DNA of 36,958 nt, taken from positions 1 through 36,958 of the forward strand of contig CAYMPG010000016.1 of the NCBI GenBank assembly GCA_964392455.1. The letters are read 5' to 3'. The translations under genes were made by a program, and so were the position numbers. Positions 16,332 through 24,909 of this stretch are shown piece by piece; the first letter of the stretch is position 1, and every line of letters starts with the position of its first letter. The stretch is from SFEL01 sp964392455. GTDB lineage: Bacteria; Bacillota; Clostridia; Christensenellales; CAG-138. A model generated the notes under the pieces. That model did no database searches. It was not told the DNA's origin and was given only the letters and a program-made list of their open reading frames with translations.

Positions 16332-17399
16332 ATGACAAAGACCATAGTACTCACAGGCGGCGGCTCCGCAGGCCACGTTACCCCAAACCTTGCGCTGGTG
16401 CCCCGGCTCAGGGCAGAGGGCTTCACCATCCACTACATAGGCACTGCCGACGGCATTGAAAGGAGCCTTGTGGAGGGCAGGGAGGGCATAACCTACCACA
16501 CCATCGCCGCAGGTAAGCTGAGGAGATACTTTTCCCTGAAAAACTTTACAGACCCATTCCGGGTGGTAAAGGGCATGCTTCAGGCACGGCGCATAATAAG
16601 AGAGGTTAAGCCCGACGTGGTATTCAGCAAGGGCGGCTTCGTATCTGTGCCGGTGGTGATTGCGGCAAAGGGCGAGGCGCCGGTGGTGGCCCACGAAAGC
16701 GACTATACCCCCGGCCTTGCAAACAGGATAACCGCAAAATTTGCCACCAAGGTATGCGTTACCTTTGAGGACACACTGCAATACGTGGGAGCAAAGGGCG
16801 TATTTACCGGCACACCCATACGGCCTGAGCTGTATGAGGGCGAGGCGGAGCGGGGGCTGGAATTCACCGGCTTTACCGGAGAAAAGCCCATACTGCTGAT
16901 GATGGGCGGCAGTCTTGGGGCACAGGCGGTGAATACTGCGCTGAGGGAGGCCCTGCCAAGGCTCACCCGGGTATTTGACGTAATACACCTGTGCGGCAAG
17001 GGCAAGCTGGATGAGACCATAACAGACCCTGCCTACAGGCAGTATGAATACATATCTAAGGAGCTGCCCGACCTGCTGGCGGCGGCAGACATAGTGCTTT
17101 CCCGGGCAGGGGCAAACGCCGTATTTGAATTTCTGGCACTTGCAAAGCCTGCACTGCTCATACCCCTGCCCCTTTCCGCATCCAGGGGAGACCAGATACT
17201 CAATGCAGGCTACTTTGCCCGCAAGGGGTACGCCATGACGCTGGATCAGGAAAAGATGACGGCGGATTCCCTATTTGACGCAATAAACGACCTGTACGAC
17301 AGACGCCTTTCCTTTATATCTGCCATGAGCTCGGACGCCCTGGCAGACGGCACCGACGAGGTACTCTCAGTAATACGTCAGCAGACGGAGCAGAGGTAA
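16332..17399 (+). CDS. murG: UDP-GlcNAc:lipid-I GlcNAc transferase MurG
   Basis: 355-residue GT28 glycosyltransferase. It has GGGSAGHV (9-16, usually GGGTGGH), the lipid-binding SKGGFVSVPVVIAA, AHESD.TPGLANR, GGSLGAQAVN and RAGANAVFEFLALAKPALLIPLP of the donor site. MurG adds GlcNAc to lipid I on the inner face of the membrane, making lipid II. AAAGGA lies five bases before ATG. It is outside any division/cell wall cluster here, as in several Clostridia where a murG copy lies alone. The next gene starts two bases after its stop, so the two are co-translated. Confidence 0.9.
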   Translation: MTKTIVLTGGGSAGHVTPNLALVPRLRAEGFTIHYIGTADGIERSLVEGREGITYHTIAAGKLRRYFSLKNFTDPFRVVKGMLQARRIIREVKPDVVFSKGGFVSVPVVIAAKGEAPVVAHESDYTPGLANRITAKFATKVCVTFEDTLQYVGAKGVFTGTPIRPELYEGEAERGLEFTGFTGEKPILLMMGGSLGAQAVNTALREALPRLTRVFDVIHLCGKGKLDETITDPAYRQYEYISKELPDLLAAADIVLSRAGANAVFEFLALAKPALLIPLPLSASRGDQILNAGYFARKGYAMTLDQEKMTADSLFDAINDLYDRRLSFISAMSSDALADGTDEVLSVIRQQTEQR

Positions 17400-17401
17400 A
17401 T

Positions 17402-18973
17402 ATGGATAACGCAAAGCGCAGCAGGCAAAAAAACAACCAGCCCTATACCCTTGAGCAGCTTAAAAAGCGGCTGGTAATGGACAACGGAGCAGACCACCTT
17501 ATGTCAGAGCCCCACAGGGCGCTGGAGCCTGCGCTGGAGCTGTATGCCCAGGGCTTTGCTCCCTCATCGGGGCTGCTGTGGCGCTGCTCCCGCTCAAAGG
17601 AAATGAAGGAGAGGATAGAGGAGTTTCTCGGGGAGGACAGGGCGCTGCTGTATAAAAACCTGAAGCACAGCTCCCCCAAGATGCGCCAGAATACTGCCCG
17701 GCTCATATCCTACATTGGCAAGGAGCAGGACCTTGAGCCCCTTATTACAGCGCTGGAAAATGAAAAGACCCGCTTTTCACGGCCTGCTCTTATACTGGCC
17801 ATAGGGGCCATAGGCACGGACAGGGCAAAGGAATACCTTGAAGCATACGAAATACAGCCTCCTGCCTCAGAAACCGACATTCCCCACGTACAGCAGGAGG
17901 AATATGCCCTTGCTGCCACAAGAAAGCGCTTCCTTACATTTGAAAAGCACACCTTTACAAAGCTGCCTCACCCGGTGGAAATAGAGCTGCGCTCTCCGGA
18001 CAAGCTGGCAGACGGCCTTGCACGGGAGCTTACAGACCTTGGCTACAGGGTGGCGGCGGTACATCAATCCTCAGTACGGGTACACACGGATGACATTGCG
18101 GGGCTTTTCAGGGCACGCTCCTTTACCGAGGCGCTCATTGAAATATCCTCAAATACCAGCTCCTTCTCCAAGGGAGTTGCCATAAAGGCAAGGGCCTTCA
18201 TGGAAAAGCTGCTGCCCGCCTGCCACACAGGCAATCCTCCCTTTGGCTACAGGATAGAGCTTAAGGGAGATCAGCTCAAGCGCATACAGCTCAACAGGGA
18301 AATATCCGGCTTTATGGATGGAGAGATACTTAAAAACTCCCCATCAAACTATGACTCTGAGCTGAGGCTGGAATACCACAAAAACGGCAGCGTGAATATG
18401 TACCTGAAGCTGTTCACGGTGCCGGATACGAGATTTGATTATCGCATTGGCATGCTGCCCGCCAGCATGCACCCGGCCACGGCGGCCGCCATACTTCACT
18501 ATGCTGAAAACTTTATAGGCAGGGATGCCCGGGTGCTGGACGTATGCTGCGGCAGCGGCACATTCCTCATTGAGCGGGAAAAGTTTTACCCCTGCGCTTC
18601 CCTTACCGGCGTGGACATTTCTCACCATGCCATAGACATTGCCCGGCAAAACGCAGAGGCGGCAGGCTCCAAGGCAAAGTTTATTGTAAACGACTGCCTG
18701 CGCTTTTATGCGGACAGGCCATATGATGAGCTTATAGTTAACCTGCCCTTTGGCAACAGGGTGGGCTCCCATAAGGACAATATTGACCTGTATGATGGCA
18801 TACTGGACAGGCTGCCAATGTGGGTGAGAAAGGGCGGCGTGGCAATATTCTACACCATGGAATACACCCTCCTCAAAAAGCTCATCAGAGAAAAGCCCGG
18901 CCTCAGGCTGGTTACCGAGGTACGCACCGAGGCCGGCGGCCTTACGCCAACTGTGTTTATAGTAAGGGTGTAG
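17402..18973 (+). CDS. HEAT-repeat protein with SAM-dependent methyltransferase domain (RlmL/Trm14-like)
   Basis: 523 residues in three parts. Residues 85-150 look like two HEAT/armadillo helices pairs (RQNTARLISYIG, RPALILAIGAIG). Residues 190-345 resemble a divergent THUMP-like or RNA-binding region. Residues 350-523 form a class I methyltransferase related to UPF0020 RNA methylases: PATAAAILHYA, motif I VLDVCCGSGTFLIE (378-391), acidic VDIS (404-407) and catalytic-type NLPFG (447-451, the N-[LP]-P-[YF] motif of N2-guanine or N6-adenine RNA methylases). An RNA target is likely but unproven. It overlaps no gene, follows murG by two bases, and is closed by two terminators. HEAT domain fused to this type of enzyme is unusual. 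Confidence 0.78.
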   Translation: MDNAKRSRQKNNQPYTLEQLKKRLVMDNGADHLMSEPHRALEPALELYAQGFAPSSGLLWRCSRSKEMKERIEEFLGEDRALLYKNLKHSSPKMRQNTARLISYIGKEQDLEPLITALENEKTRFSRPALILAIGAIGTDRAKEYLEAYEIQPPASETDIPHVQQEEYALAATRKRFLTFEKHTFTKLPHPVEIELRSPDKLADGLARELTDLGYRVAAVHQSSVRVHTDDIAGLFRARSFTEALIEISSNTSSFSKGVAIKARAFMEKLLPACHTGNPPFGYRIELKGDQLKRIQLNREISGFMDGEILKNSPSNYDSELRLEYHKNGSVNMYLKLFTVPDTRFDYRIGMLPASMHPATAAAILHYAENFIGRDARVLDVCCGSGTFLIEREKFYPCASLTGVDISHHAIDIARQNAEAAGSKAKFIVNDCLRFYADRPYDELIVNLPFGNRVGSHKDNIDLYDGILDRLPMWVRKGGVAIFYTMEYTLLKKLIREKPGLRLVTEVRTEAGGLTPTVFIVRV

Positions 18974-19072
18974 AGAATCACCTCTGTAACAAGTTTCTTT
19001 GCTTGCTGATAAGTGCCATTGATTCTATCTTTCCTTACTTTTTCCCTGGTTCTACGGGGCGATAGTGATATA

Positions 19073-19098
19073 AAAACCGCCTTTCCCTGCGGGTTTTA
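19073..19098 (+). terminator. Terminator of the murG operon
   Basis: AAAACCGC (19073-19080), loop CTTTCCCT, GCGGGTTTT (19089-19097) with a bulged G, ending in T/A-rich sequence. About 100 bp after the methyltransferase stop. Confidence 0.6.
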
Positions 19099-19104
19099 TT
19101 GCAT

Positions 19105-19136
19105 AAAAAAGGAGCTGCTTGTGCAGCTCCTTTTAT
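19105..19136. terminator. Bidirectional terminator between methyltransferase and phage remnant
   Basis: GGAGCTGC (19111-19118), loop TTGT, GCAGCTCC (19123-19130), with an A-run before and TTTTAT after, so it reads as a terminator in both directions. It lies 8 bp past the stop of the minus-strand gp10-like gene. Confidence 0.8.
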
Positions 19137-19143
19137 CATAGGC

Positions 19144-19542
19144 TTATCTGGTTTTCAGTTCATCTTCAATTATATTTCTATATGTTTGCTTATGGTCAGC
19201 TACAGCAGGCTTTAGATAAGGCTGTGCCCTCTGCCCCTTGGTATGATGCCAGTGGCCTTTAGCGTCCTGGTACACCCATGGCTCTTGCCTTCCACCGGGG
19301 TAGTACTTGCCAGTACCCAGCTCGACATAGGCGGCATACTCGCTGTTTGTTCCGACATACGCCGTCTTTTTTGCCTCATCCACCTGATGGGTTATGCTGT
19401 TTCTAAGATTGCCGGTATCTACAGGGCATAGCTTCTTTGCATAGCCCTCAGCGACCAGCCCACACTTTTCCAGCGCCCGCAGCGCAGCTTCTTCCATTGC
19501 AGCAAGGGCTTCTTTGGAGTTGTCGGTGAGTCGAATGTTCAC
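19144..19542 (-). CDS. HK97 gp10-family phage head-tail protein
   Basis: 132 residues of the HK97 gp10 (head-tail joining / minor tail) family: the typical CPVDTGNLRNSITHQV (44-59), YVGTNSEYAAYVELGTGKY (62-80) and RAQPYLKPA near the end. GTG start with AGGAG seven bases upstream. AT-richer codon use than the neighbours. In a phage it would act in joining head and tail, but here only this gene and a truncated minor capsid gene remain, in the same order and strand as in phages. Probably a prophage remnant. Confidence 0.85.
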   Translation of the reverse strand: MNIRLTDNSKEALAAMEEAALRALEKCGLVAEGYAKKLCPVDTGNLRNSITHQVDEAKKTAYVGTNSEYAAYVELGTGKYYPGGRQEPWVYQDAKGHWHHTKGQRAQPYLKPAVADHKQTYRNIIEDELKTR

Positions 19543-19648
19543 GATACTTCTCCTTGACTTTCCGTCTGATTTGTGCTACATATTGATTTGAGGGAAGTAA
19601 TTCCCGGTATCTGAGCTGACCCTCCGCCCAGTATGGTGGGGGGGCGGC

Positions 19649-20365
19649 TCATTTTTTATACCTTCGTACAAACCAAACCTTCCCGCCTTTGATTGCGATA
19701 ATATCAAAATTAGATATAACCCCACGCAATGCTCGGTTATCCAGTATCTTGACCAGTTCAGCACGCTCGATACCATCAGAACAGGTGAAAACCACGCCGC
19801 CCGGATTATCCTGGATTTGCTTCATTGCTCCTCGCAGTGCGCTATCCGCCGCTTTTGCGGTAGAAATGCTTTTTTGCTCCCAAAATTTCCGGCTCCACAA
19901 ATAATCTGGTGTTTTCTCTCCTTGTGCATCTGATTCTTTGAGCAAGATTAGTTTCCCGCCAAACGCAGAGTGCAAGATGTTTGCCGATTCAATTTCCGCT
20001 TTATGAGTGCCCTTTTTGTAACCGCTCTCATAACGGACTTTCCCAGTCTTTTTTGCTTCTTGTGTGTACTGTTCCGTTACATCTTTTGCCGATGCCTTTC
20101 GGGGTTTATTGTATTTTGCTATAGGCTCAACGCTATGCCCGTGCTTTGATGCTTCCCACTGTGCATAGGTCATATCAGGCAGTAAGCCATCCATATCACG
20201 TCGAAGCGCATCCGATGTATCCACGCCTTCCACCGCCGCAATCAATGTGCAGCGGCAGTTATACACCAGGCTTGGATGTGCGCTTGCATCGCCAGGATAC
20301 ATGATGGTCTGCCCTTCCACTTGCATTGGCATAAATGATGAATGGACTTTATACGGATGCAGCAA
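19649..20365 (-). pseudogene. Truncated phage minor capsid protein with CdiA-like nuclease domain
   Basis: 238 codons. The first 45 residues match the end of phage head morphogenesis (SPP1 gp7 / Mu F-like) proteins: YPGDASAHPSLVYNCRC, with NCRC at 36-39. The main N-terminal part of that family (usually over 200 residues) is missing; the frame opens at a TTG directly beside a strong hairpin at 20367-20396. Residues 125-238 look like the C-terminal nuclease domain of CdiA/polymorphic toxins (AEIESANIL, PDYLWSRKFWEQKS, ending WFVRRY). Such domains occur naturally at the end of some Firmicutes phage capsid proteins. No immunity gene is visible. The downstream gp10-like gene follows after 106 bp. 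Confidence 0.65.
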
Positions 20366-20366
20366 A

Positions 20367-20396
20367 GGAGCCTCCCAATCATATAAGGGAGGCTCC
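20367..20396. terminator. Perfect 10-bp hairpin at the broken end of the capsid gene
   Basis: GGAGCCTCCC (20367-20376) pairs with GGGAGGCTCC (20387-20396), loop AATCATATAA. It lies exactly where the capsid gene is cut, so it may mark an old deletion or insertion boundary, or terminate transcription; only TGCTTTG follows on the plus strand. Confidence 0.55.
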
Positions 20397-20448
20397 TGCT
20401 TTGTAATTTATAATACATTGGCTGTAACGGCAGAATTGTGTCAGCTAA

Positions 20449-20464
20449 TGTTTCACGTGAAACA
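20449..20464. promoter_or_regulatory. parS: parS site 1 (perfect)
   Basis: TGTTTCACGTGAAACA, identical to the Bacillus parS consensus, and inside a longer perfect 26-bp palindrome (20444-20469). It touches the stop codon of the lipoprotein gene. ParB (23205-24068) is the expected ligand. Confidence 0.95.
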
Positions 20465-21103
20465 TTAGCCCACCGGCAGCATTACCTGAATTCTGTACAC
20501 CTGACCAAGCTGGGCAGGGTAGCTTTCCATGATTTCACCATTGTAGGCTATCTCCACCACGTCCCCCGGGGCAGGCTCAGCCCCTTCCACATACTGAAGG
20601 GGGAGGGTAATAATATCGGAGGAGCGTCTTTCCGGGGTATCCTCATTTGGGATGACGGTCATATAATCATCTGCCACGCTATCCACCACCGGGTAAAACA
20701 CCGGGGACTGGTCTGCGGCAATAGACCTCATGGTGGCAGCGTCACCATCTCCGCTGTAGAGGGAATATTGTATTTCCCCATGATACCAGTGGGTAAGGCA
20801 GGGGGCATCGTCATATACGCCGGATATATCCTCCATGGTATTTGCAGCCCTCAGCACATACTCAATGCCGTCTATGGTGAAGCGGTAATCCGCCACGGGA
20901 ACATCGGTATTTATTACAAAGTATTTTTCCCCGGAAATATTAAATGCCAGCGGCCTTTGAATATCAGTACCGGCGGCGGAATTTATTTCCTCAAGGGAAG
21001 ATTTTTCCACCATGGGGTTGGGTATCTGAGCTGCCCCGCCTGTGGCTGCACAGCCTGTAAGCAGCATGGCGGTGCATAGGACAATGACTGTTATGGTTTT
21101 CAT
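20465..21103 (-). CDS. Lipoprotein of unknown function between parS sites
   Basis: 212 residues from ATG 21103, which has GGGAGG six bases upstream and starts the signal peptide (lipobox LLTGC). An upstream in-frame start would run through a parS site. The mature part is acidic, beta-rich, with repeated YFVINTDVPVADYRFTIDGI and IEYVLRAANTMEDISG segments; I do not recognise a family. Probably a surface lipoprotein. Interest lies in position: its ends are bracketed by parS sites (20449, 21132), so ParB spreading could cover the whole gene. Confidence 0.7.
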   Translation of the reverse strand: MKTITVIVLCTAMLLTGCAATGGAAQIPNPMVEKSSLEEINSAAGTDIQRPLAFNISGEKYFVINTDVPVADYRFTIDGIEYVLRAANTMEDISGVYDDAPCLTHWYHGEIQYSLYSGDGDAATMRSIAADQSPVFYPVVDSVADDYMTVIPNEDTPERRSSDIITLPLQYVEGAEPAPGDVVEIAYNGEIMESYPAQLGQVYRIQVMLPVG

Positions 21104-21131
21104 GGCAAGCCTCCCTGTATAGCATAAATAA

Positions 21132-21147
21132 CGTTTCACGTGAAACA
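21132..21147. promoter_or_regulatory. parS: parS site 2 (one mismatch)
   Basis: CGTTTCACGTGAAACA, one base off the consensus at position 1. Only 28 bp upstream of the lipoprotein start codon, so in its leader or promoter. Confidence 0.9.
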
Positions 21148-21232
21148 ATTCTCTTATGTATGTAATCATATCACAAGGGGACTGGTATTAAAATAAAAGA
21201 ATCTGTAAACAGGGGAAAGCTGGCTCAATGGA

Positions 21233-21248
21233 TGTTTCACGTGAAACA
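21233..21248. promoter_or_regulatory. parS: parS site 3 (perfect)
   Basis: TGTTTCACGTGAAACA, 101 bp from site 2 (start to start). Confidence 0.95.
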
Positions 21249-21399
21249 ATGTGGAAATGAATTGGGGAGGGGAAGCCCATTTGATAGTCTAAGGAAAAGT
21301 TTATTTTAAATAAAAGAATAGACAATCCGGCTGTATGATTCTCAATGACAGGGGTAACTTATTGCGTATGGATTAGGAAAGCTGCATATATGTTTCCAG

Positions 21400-21720
21400 C
21401 TTTTTCTTTTATCCAGTATCTACGCCCGGGGTGGAGCTATTGGCCTTTTGGGTTCACTTAAAATCCATAAGATTTTGAGCGGCTGTCACGGAAAAGCTGT
21501 GGTTTTTCCATGATGGCACACAAGGGCTTTGCCCATGTGCGATTAAATTCCTTACGGGGCTGAGTCTCTTAACAACCCGCAGCGTAAGTGGGGGTGAACA
21601 TTTGCCTGAAAGTGTCATTGCGGGCTACACCCAGGACACAGCTTGCGGCCTTTTGGGGTGGTTTGCTGGTATGCAGCTTTTGCCTGCGGCAAAAGCATGC
21701 CTCCCATCGAATACTATTTT
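21400..21720. repeat. Mosaic of families B, F and D
   Basis: Part of the 822-bp gap between the lipoprotein and the chromate transporter. A short family B piece (21421-21450, CGCCCGGGGTGGAGCTATTGGCC), then F (21455-21590, with the stem GGAAAAGCTGTGGTTTTTCC), a D start (21609-21640), and a second B piece (21646-21700). AT-rich 21249-21400 holds nothing I can name. Confidence 0.65.
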
Positions 21721-21874
21721 CTTACCCCCAACCAAAACAAAAAGGCCCATCCGTCATGGGCCTTTTTGGGAAAGTGCTGTAAAGCTGCTTATTTAATATA
21801 TCTATCCTAAACTATATCTTTCGGTTCCTTTCTTTAAGAAAGGAACCGGGGGTGCAGGGGGCTGGCCCCCTGCA
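21721..21874 (+). repeat. Family A repeat, copy 4
   Basis: Hairpin AAAAAGGCCCATCCG...TGGGCCTTTTT, AGTGCTGTAAAGCTGC, palindrome GGTTCCTTTCTTTAAGAAAGG and GCAGGGGGCTGGCCCCCTGC. The outer end points to the chromate transporter stop codon, 52 bp away, and can terminate that operon. Confidence 0.8.
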
Positions 21875-21925
21875 AGGGATATGCATTATCTACCTGCAAA
21901 GTTATAATACACAAATCACACTGCC

Positions 21926-22480
21926 CTACATCCCCACAATTATGCCCACGACGGCAGCAAGGCCGATGAACAGGGCAGGGTGGAGGGACTTGAGCTTTTT
22001 CAGATTAGACAACACCATAATAGCCACAAACAGCAGCAGGGCGGGGAGACTTACTGCACCCAATATATCGCTGCCGGCAAGGGCGGTATTCAGTACAGAC
22101 CAGCCTGCCGCAGCAATGAGCCCGGTGGATGCGGGGCGGAGGCCATGGAAAGCATTCTGCATGATGGCATTGTCCTTGTATTTCTGCATCGCCCCAGCAA
22201 TTATGTATATGGTAATAAAGCTTGGCAGCACCAGGCCAAATGTGGCAATAATTGCGCCGGGTATGCCTGCCGCACGATAGCCTGCATAGGTGGCGGTGTT
22301 TACGCCTATTGGCCCGGGAGTGGACTCAGCCACGGCTATCATATCAGTAAGCTGCTGGGGGGTAAACCAGGTATACTTTTCCGCAATGGCAGTAAGGAAG
22401 GGAATGGTAGCAAGGCCGCCGCCCACGGCAAAGAGGCCTGTTTTGAAGAATTCATAAAAGAGAGTAATGTAGGTCATCAT
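21926..22480 (-). CDS. Chromate transporter family membrane protein, second half (ChrA-type)
   Basis: 184 residues, about five membrane segments, with the ChrA half signature FFKTGLFAVGGGLATIPFL (11-29) and ESTPGPIGVNTATYAGYR (51-68). Short ChrA proteins work as pairs. It overlaps its partner by four bases (ATGA at 22477-22480). In Firmicutes these pairs are not proven chromate exporters; they may move another anion. A longer frame extends upstream into the partner gene and is not used. Confidence 0.85.
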   Translation of the reverse strand: MMTYITLFYEFFKTGLFAVGGGLATIPFLTAIAEKYTWFTPQQLTDMIAVAESTPGPIGVNTATYAGYRAAGIPGAIIATFGLVLPSFITIYIIAGAMQKYKDNAIMQNAFHGLRPASTGLIAAAGWSVLNTALAGSDILGAVSLPALLLFVAIMVLSNLKKLKSLHPALFIGLAAVVGIIVGM

Positions 22481-23022
22481 TTTGCCACCGCCTTTCCGGC
22501 AATGCCTGCTATTGCAGCAATTATTACTACAAGCACAGGGGAGAGGGAGAATACCGCCACACCAATGAAGGCAAGCACACATATGATTATGGCAAAGGGG
22601 GACTTTACATTTGAGCGCAGCAGCTTTACCACAGCATTTACTATAAGCGCCGCCACAGCAACCCTTATGCCACCGAAGGCGTGCTGCACAGCGGGTATGT
22701 GGGCGAAGTTATCAAGAAGGGATGCTATTATCATTATTATAATAAGGCTTGGGCACACCACCCCGGCCGTGGCCGCAGCGGCCCCTGCTGCACCCCGCTC
22801 ATTGGTACCTATAAAGGTGGCAGTGTTTACGGCTATCACGCCGGGAGTACACTGACCAATGGCAAAGTAATCCAGCAGCTCATCCCGTGTGGCCCAGTGG
22901 TGCTTATCCACACATTCCCTTTCCAGCATTGGCAGCATTGCATAGCCGCCACCGAAGGTGAAAAGTCCAATATTGAAAAAGGCCATAAACAGCTCTCCGC
23001 ATGAGGTTTTCTTTGTTTCCAT
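22477..23022 (-). CDS. Chromate transporter family membrane protein, first half (ChrA-type)
   Basis: 181 residues from ATG 23022 (AAGGA six bases upstream), with FFNIGLFTFGGGYAMLPML (15-33) and GQCTPGVIAVNTATFIGT (56-73), the paired signatures of the N-terminal ChrA half. The two genes probably form an antiparallel pair in the membrane. An in-frame extension to 23160 reads through the terminator of parB and is rejected. Confidence 0.85.
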   Translation of the reverse strand: METKKTSCGELFMAFFNIGLFTFGGGYAMLPMLERECVDKHHWATRDELLDYFAIGQCTPGVIAVNTATFIGTNERGAAGAAAATAGVVCPSLIIIMIIASLLDNFAHIPAVQHAFGGIRVAVAALIVNAVVKLLRSNVKSPFAIIICVLAFIGVAVFSLSPVLVVIIAAIAGIAGKAVAK

Positions 23023-23134
23023 GGAGTATCCTTTCGCTATAATGTATTGTTTATTTTTACTTCCTTTCCTGTGGAAAAGAAAGTGAAAAGGCGCTGATGG
23101 AGGTTTTGCTATTTTATTCCGCCCCATCTTACCC

Positions 23135-23163
23135 AAAATGCCGCCCTTACGGAGCGGCATTTT
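23135..23163. terminator. Terminator of the parAB operon
   Basis: AAAATGCCGC (23135-23144) pairs with GCGGCATTTT (23154-23163), loop of nine with a possible CC/GG inner pair. It lies 42 bp past the parB stop and separates parAB from the chromate pair on the same strand. Confidence 0.85.
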
Positions 23164-23204
23164 AGTATTCTGTTTTCTTCTTATGTATATCCTACAGGGT
23201 TTTC

Positions 23205-24068
23205 TTAATATTCCTTTATCAGCAGGTCATAAAGCCCTGAAAGCTGCTCCTTGTTATAATACTCTATTACCAGCTTGCCCTTGCCCATGCTGCCCTGTAT
23301 TAATACCTTTGTGCCCAGCCTTTCCCTCAGGGCATCCTCGGCGGCCCTCAGGTCAGGATCCTCAGTGCGCTTTTCCTGCTTTGGCTGTGCAGGCTCCATT
23401 TTAGGATTAAGCTCCGCCTTTACTATCCTTTCCGCTTCCCTTACCGATGCGCCGGTCTGGGCTATACGGCGGGCAACTATCGCCCTGTTAAGGTCATCGG
23501 GTATTGAAAGTATGGCACGGGCATGGCCTGCCTGTATTTTGCCATCCCGCAGCATATCCTGCACCTCCTCAGGCAGGGAAAGCAGCCTTACCGCATTGGA
23601 TACCGCAGGGCGGCTCTTAGATATGCGTTTGGACACCTCCTCCTGGGTAAGGTCGTGAAGGTCCATAAGGCTCTTTATGGCGGCAGCCTCCTCGATGGGG
23701 TTAAGGTTTTCCCTCTGTATGTTTTCTATGAGGGCTACCTCCATGGCCTGCATTTCGCCCATGTCCCTTATCACCACAGGCACGGCAGCAAGTCCTGCCA
23801 TTCTTGCTGCCCTGTAGCGGCGCTCGCCTGCTATTATGGAGTACCGTTCTCCGGCCCTTCTTACCACTATCGGCTGCACCACGCCATGGAGCTTTATGGA
23901 TTCTGCCAGCTCCTGGAGCTTTTCCTTATCAAAGGTCTTACGGGGCTGGTCCTCGTTTGTATCGATAAGGTATATATCTATCTCCTGAAGGCCCTCTGCC
24001 TGAGGCTCGGTATATTCTCCAAGGAGTGCGTCAAGGCCCTTGCCAAGGCCCTTTTTACCAAGTGCCAT
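23205..24068 (-). CDS. parB: Chromosome-partitioning protein ParB (Spo0J)
   Basis: 287 residues. Start MALGKKGLGKGLDALLG is the conserved ParA-activating N-terminus of Spo0J proteins. The CTPase motif GERRYRAA (81-88) and ENIQREN (115-121) are intact; a helix-turn-helix at 141-163 reads the parS half-site; the C-terminal dimer domain ends LYDLLIKEY. It loads as a CTP-dependent clamp at parS, spreads, and recruits SMC to origin regions. ATG follows the parA stop with no gap (TAA-ATG). Four matching parS sites are within 4 kb. Confidence 0.95.
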   Translation of the reverse strand: MALGKKGLGKGLDALLGEYTEPQAEGLQEIDIYLIDTNEDQPRKTFDKEKLQELAESIKLHGVVQPIVVRRAGERYSIIAGERRYRAARMAGLAAVPVVIRDMGEMQAMEVALIENIQRENLNPIEEAAAIKSLMDLHDLTQEEVSKRISKSRPAVSNAVRLLSLPEEVQDMLRDGKIQAGHARAILSIPDDLNRAIVARRIAQTGASVREAERIVKAELNPKMEPAQPKQEKRTEDPDLRAAEDALRERLGTKVLIQGSMGKGKLVIEYYNKEQLSGLYDLLIKEY

Positions 24069-24845
24069 TTATTTGCTTCTCCCTTCGTCCTTTTTCACCA
24101 GCTCCTCAGCAAGGGCCACATATGCCCTTGCGCCGCTGCATTTGGGATCGTACAGCGTAATGGGCAGGCCAAAGCTGGGTGCCTCGCTGAGCCGTACCGA
24201 CCGGGGGATGATGGTATTATACACCTTATTTTTAAAGAACTTCTTTACCTCGTTTACCACCTGAGTGGAAAGGTTTGTCCTTGCATCAAACATGGTCAGC
24301 ACCACGCCCTCCACCTGCAATGAGGTATTCAGCCGCTGATGCACCAGCTTTACCGTATTCATAAGGTCTGATAAGCCCTCCAGTGCAAAGTATTCGCACT
24401 GTATGGGTGCAAGGAGGGTATCCGCCGCAGTCAGCGCATTTATGGTCAGCAGGCCCAGTGAGGGAGGGCAGTCTATAAATATGTAATCAAAGTCGCCCCT
24501 TACCTCCTCAAGGGCACGCTTCAGCACTGTTTCCCTTGCAAGGGCATTTACCAGCTCCACCTCTGCGCCGGAAAGCTCTTTCCTGGCAGTAAGCACATAC
24601 AGCCCCTCAATGGCGCTCTTTTCCATGGCCTCTTTGGCAGGCATGTCGTTTATCAGCACGTCGTATATGCTGTGCTGGGTGTTGTCCTTGTCTATGCCAA
24701 GGCCGCTTGTGCTGTTGCCCTGGGGGTCAATGTCCACCACCAGCACCCGCTCGCCCATCTGTGCTACGCACGCCGCAAGGTTTACTGTTGTGGTGGTCTT
24801 GCCCACGCCGCCCTTCTGGTTGGCTATCGCTATTATCTTCGCCAC
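24069..24845 (-). CDS. parA: Chromosome-partitioning ATPase ParA (Soj)
   Basis: 258 residues from GTG 24845, which has GGAGG seven bases upstream. A longer frame adds 12 residues with no ribosome binding site. The deviant Walker A is KGGVGKTT (11-18), Walker A' VDIDPQGN, Walker B FIDCPPSLG; the protein also has the usual TMFDARTNLS near residue 185. It forms ATP-dependent DNA-bound dimers that move ParB-parS complexes and, in Bacillus, regulate DnaA. Co-transcribed with parB. Confidence 0.95.
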   Translation of the reverse strand: MAKIIAIANQKGGVGKTTTTVNLAACVAQMGERVLVVDIDPQGNSTSGLGIDKDNTQHSIYDVLINDMPAKEAMEKSAIEGLYVLTARKELSGAEVELVNALARETVLKRALEEVRGDFDYIFIDCPPSLGLLTINALTAADTLLAPIQCEYFALEGLSDLMNTVKLVHQRLNTSLQVEGVVLTMFDARTNLSTQVVNEVKKFFKNKVYNTIIPRSVRLSEAPSFGLPITLYDPKCSGARAYVALAEELVKKDEGRSK

Positions 24846-24880
24846 GGTATTCCTCCGAATTTTTGTCATTTTCGGTTTCA

Positions 24881-24909
24881 ATTATAATCCATTTGCCTGA
24901 ATTTCACAA
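24881..24909 (-). promoter_or_regulatory. Predicted parAB promoter
   Basis: On the minus strand TTGTGA (24909-24904), 17-bp spacer, TATAAT (24886-24881), followed by the parA start about 36 bp on. Confidence 0.75.
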
